Shown here piece by piece: positions 60,741 to 64,000 of a stretch of DNA of 64,000 nucleotides. The stretch is taken from contig NC_056545.1 in assembly GCF_910596095.1 (NCBI RefSeq), positions 27,613,067-27,677,066 of the forward strand, in the 5' to 3' direction. How positions within the stretch are numbered: position 1 is the stretch's first letter; each line of letters starts with the position of its first letter. The notes below the pieces were generated by a model. That model was not told the DNA's origin. It did no database searches and saw only the letters and a list, made by a program, of their open reading frames with translations. Source of the DNA: Thunnus maccoyii (Eukaryota; Chordata; Actinopteri; Scombriformes; Scombridae). The position numbers and the translations under genes were made by a program.

Positions 60741-62455
60741 TTAGGTAAAAACATATAATTTGCCTGAATTGAGTGATAGGGTACATACAATGAAAAAACC
60801 AATGGTTTCAGCCTGACTTCGATGATGAATGCACCTTTATACACTTGTGTCAGGCCCCACCACGCTCTCCTCCACACACACACACAAGATTAGCTGGTAT
60901 TCCCAGCATGTCTCATTTGTCAAGAGGATAATCCAGAATTAATCTATTTAAATTTGTTATCAGCAGTCATCATGCAGTGACATGTAAATATGAAATTACT
61001 AAACTCATATCAAGAAATGTGATATTCGGTGTTCAGATTCACACTATCACAGTTTATGGGTGGAATGTGGGTAGCGAACAGTAAAACTTTGCTTTAAAAT
61101 GTAGCTACTTAGAGAGAATTGAATTTTTAAGAATTTTAAAAATTGTAAGTTTTTACAGAAAAACAAAGGCACTGTGAGATGGTTAAATCATTTAACAATA
61201 CTGATATCTAATAAATAATTAATGTGGGTGTATGCAGTTACAGCTTTTTACAGTTAAGATGTTTACAAGTACAGACGGTGTGAAGTCTAACATTTCAGTG
61301 GAAGTGTTAATGAGTACTGGATAACACAGTGCCAACAATGCATTTCACAGCTCCAAGTGGGAAGATGTTCCCACTTACAGCACAGTTTGCATTGGCAATG
61401 AAGATATTATTGTGCATATATTGGCTTTATTTAAAAAACAATGACCACTGAACCATATCCAATATAATGGACACATCACTGGCTACTTTGTATTCTGTAG
61501 CACAGTCAGAATGAGAAAGATTGTGCTGGAGGAACATTTTGCTTTTGGAATAGAGGTTCAAATAATAATCTAAAACAGGACTAAGTAGTTTTTGAGAGGA
61601 AGAAACAACTTATTCTTCTTCTTCCAAATAAAATTTGAATGAGTAAGCAATAAAATAAACTGTTGCTCAGTTCAGTACATACAGGGGTTTTGCTACAGTT
61701 TTACTTGGTCTGGTCTGACCAGTAGCTTATTGTGGCAAATACTAGCTCATTTTAGCTAACTTTAGATAGAATTTGCTGTATAATGGGCATTACTGTGTAC
61801 TCTATGACTCTTCTACTGTTACAATAGCTTAGTATTTTAATTTAATGTAAAACCATACCTAAGCATTTTGCACTATCCCATAGCTGTTTGTAGCTGCAGC
61901 AGCTGCTGTTCAGCAAAAATTAATTCAATTGAAGCACAAATGTGAGGCCAAATTAAAAAGACCAGGAAAGAGAACATTTAAGCTCAATGAGGCCTGTAGC
62001 TCTTGGCACAAGTTTGTTTGACCAGCAACTGAAAAGTACTGTGTCTAATCATGCTTAGCCTACTGCCAACCTCCTCATCAAGCAACATACTGCCAATAAA
62101 GCCCAACAGGCTTTCACTTATGTCAGCTCAGTTACTCTAGATGTTTTGTGTACATTTGCCAACAAAAACATGTCATCCCTTTTATTGATATTCATATTAT
62201 TGTATACAAATAGCATAATACTATAAATAATCAAATTTGACTACTGGCAACAGATAAATGGTTGGTGAAAGGTTTACAGTCTGTCTTACATTTTGCATTC
62301 TCGCAGTAATGTATGGATGTATTCCAACATAAATAGGACAGTTTTGGATGTCACTCCCCACACGTAAATTAGAGGAGAGAGAGAGAAAATGACAGTTTGT
62401 ATTCTATCTGTGTTGGTAGGAATGTGACAATGTACCACCTTTATATATCATATTC

Positions 62456-62700
62456 TGTCATCGTCCCATTATAATAATAATAATTATAATGATAATCTTT
62501 ATTTGTAGAGCACTTTTCAAAATCCCTGTGACAAAGTGCTTCACAAAGGCAGCAAAATAAAACAGACAAAACATAAAATCATTAGGTTTTAAAAAACAGA
62601 TAAAAAACAATTTAGTGTAAGATAAAACAAGAATTGTTAAAAGAAATAAAAACAAGTAAAAGACATTTCAAAGAAAATAAAAACTAAAGTATAATCAGGA
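62456..62700. repeat. Dispersed repeat with (ATA)n start
   Basis: An ATA-rich tract followed by CTTTATTTGTAGAGCACTTT and CAAAGTGCTTCACAAAGGCA, then A-rich sequence. I recognise this as a frequent teleost repeat; the class is not assigned. Confidence 0.5.
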
Positions 62701-62929
62701 AAGGCTCTCTGATAAAAATATGTTTTATGAAGAGACTTAATCATATTAAATACTTATGTGGTGGCCTTGACAAACAGTCTTGATAAAAAAAAAATACCTT
62801 CCAGTGATTTATGCAACAACTGGATTGAAATGTGCACTTAAATTGTTGTCTGATTGATTTGGTAACTTCTCCTCAGCTTATAAACAGAAACTGCACAGTA
62901 AAGTTGTGTGTATCCTTGAATTCAAGCAA

Positions 62930-63190
62930 ATGTGTTGAGTGTATTTTCCCTCATAAAACACCTGCAAAGACATTTTGTTGGGAATATTTTACATTGTGCA
63001 ATGTTTGCTAGCTTGTAGTCTTTTTTTTGTTGGCGCATGACAACGTGCCTTTTCATGTTAACGCCATCAACTGTCGATCAGTTGAATAGCTTGAAACCAT
63101 GTGTGCATGGTACAAACTAATAAAAACTCATAAAAACATTGCTCCATAGTGCTACCACTGGTCAAAAACTCCACATGGTACCTTTAGTAA
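62930..63190. repeat. Probable dispersed teleost repeat
   Basis: Contains GTTGGCGCATGACAACG and CTACCACTGGTCAAAAACTC, which I have seen in repeats of other fish sequences. Boundaries are approximate. Confidence 0.35.
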
Positions 63191-63399
63191 AATCTTCTTT
63201 CACTGTCAGATCCACTTCACTGTTAAAGGGTAGGTTAAAGCTATTTTAATTTTATGTCACACTTACAGAACTTATTTCAAACTTTAACCATTGTTCATAA
63301 ACAGAAGATATACTATTAAAAAAAATAATCATGAGCACTGTCTGCACCCATTCTCATTGACTGGTTTTGGTTATGGGCACTCTATGATCTAATTACCAC

Positions 63400-63990
63400 A
63401 TCCACTTGGAGTTTGAGAATAATATGATCAAGCTGTTCCCCCAGCTAATATTCCCATTTTCATGCTATTTTGCATTCTGGATTTGTTGATGGAGTAAATA
63501 ACTTTGCCCTTGTTTCCCTTGAGGCAATCAACATTCATCAAAATTAATGTCTTATCGCAATATTGAATTCACTAAATATGACCATAATCAAAGTAATAAT
63601 TATATTAGGATGCTTATATGACCATGTAGTAATTGCTGCATTCTTATGATAGAATTCAATTAAGCAGCCAGAGGCGAATGACAATCAGTTCCATCAAAAC
63701 TCACTGTGTACATGATTGCTGAGCACAAGTTTAATAATCTGCTGGGCATATAATTAGCTTAATCCAATTATTCTCATGATCAAAGCGAGAAACAATAATC
63801 CTGTGCAAGTGGTCACAGTTAATGGAGTAGCTTCTTGTTTTGCCTTGAAGAGACCTCTTGTCTCTATTTGAAATAAATGTGGAAATGCTTATAATTGCAG
63901 CTGGTAAGCAATATAAAATCAACAAAAGTGTCTTTTTAAATATTATATGATTAGGTAGCATACAACGGAGACTTTGCCTTGACTTCAAAA
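63400..63990. promoter_or_regulatory. Candidate conserved non-coding enhancer block
   Basis: Unique-looking AT-rich DNA dense in homeodomain-type TAATTA/AATTA cores (CTAATTACC, ATAATTAGC, CCAATTATT) and a TCF/LEF-like ATGATCAAAG. No repeats or coding signal. Its texture resembles vertebrate developmental enhancers; conservation was not tested. Confidence 0.25.
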
Positions 63991-64000
63991 ACAACTGGTA

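Overview
The window is nuclear DNA of a ray-finned fish, most likely a percomorph. The genes are vertebrate and intron-rich with GT-AG splice sites, the proteins are close to their mammalian orthologues, and the intergenic DNA and introns are full of short repeats I recognise from memory as common in teleosts. No database was searched. Every exon boundary was read by eye from splice sites, reading phase and remembered family sequences.

Layout, left to right: (1) two tandem THAP12-type genes on the minus strand. The first (1..6397) is cut by the window start, the second (10061..13494) is complete. (2) A CKAP2/CKAP2L mitotic-spindle gene on the plus strand (15111..17554), divergent from the second thap12 and convergent with (3) stt3a, minus (18549..24723), the catalytic subunit of the ER oligosaccharyltransferase. 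(4) ei24, minus (27802..33625), an ER membrane protein of apoptosis and autophagy. (5) A GLB1L2/GLB1L3-like GH35 gene, plus (35928..43250), head-to-head with ei24. (6) b3gat1, minus (46500..48381), the Golgi glucuronyltransferase that makes the HNK-1 epitope. (7) About 15.6 kb (48.4-64.0 kb) with no protein-coding gene I can support; it lies upstream of b3gat1 and holds transposon-derived repeats, one candidate 5' exon and some AT-rich enhancer-like blocks.

Reading phase closes exactly through all spliced models: thap12 copy 2, 715 aa; CKAP2-like, 612 aa; STT3A, 705 aa; EI24, 340 aa; GLB1L-like, 635 aa; B3GAT1, 333 aa. Four of these match or nearly match the human lengths I remember. STT3A, EI24, GLB1L2/3 and B3GAT1 orthologues lie on human 11q24-q25 and THAP12 on 11q13, so this is a conserved syntenic block rather than a functional operon.

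I found no clear new multi-gene system. The best lead is the GH35 gene, whose catalytic nucleophile position codes for Asp instead of Glu and whose second active-site motif is also altered, suggesting a pseudoenzyme. Next are the strongly diverged thap12 tandem pair; a nested transposon upstream of b3gat1 that carries two perfect CRE sites plus YY1- and NRF1-like sites; a perfect 38-bp palindrome with 9-bp flanking repeats; and a cell-cycle-type promoter in front of the CKAP2-like gene.
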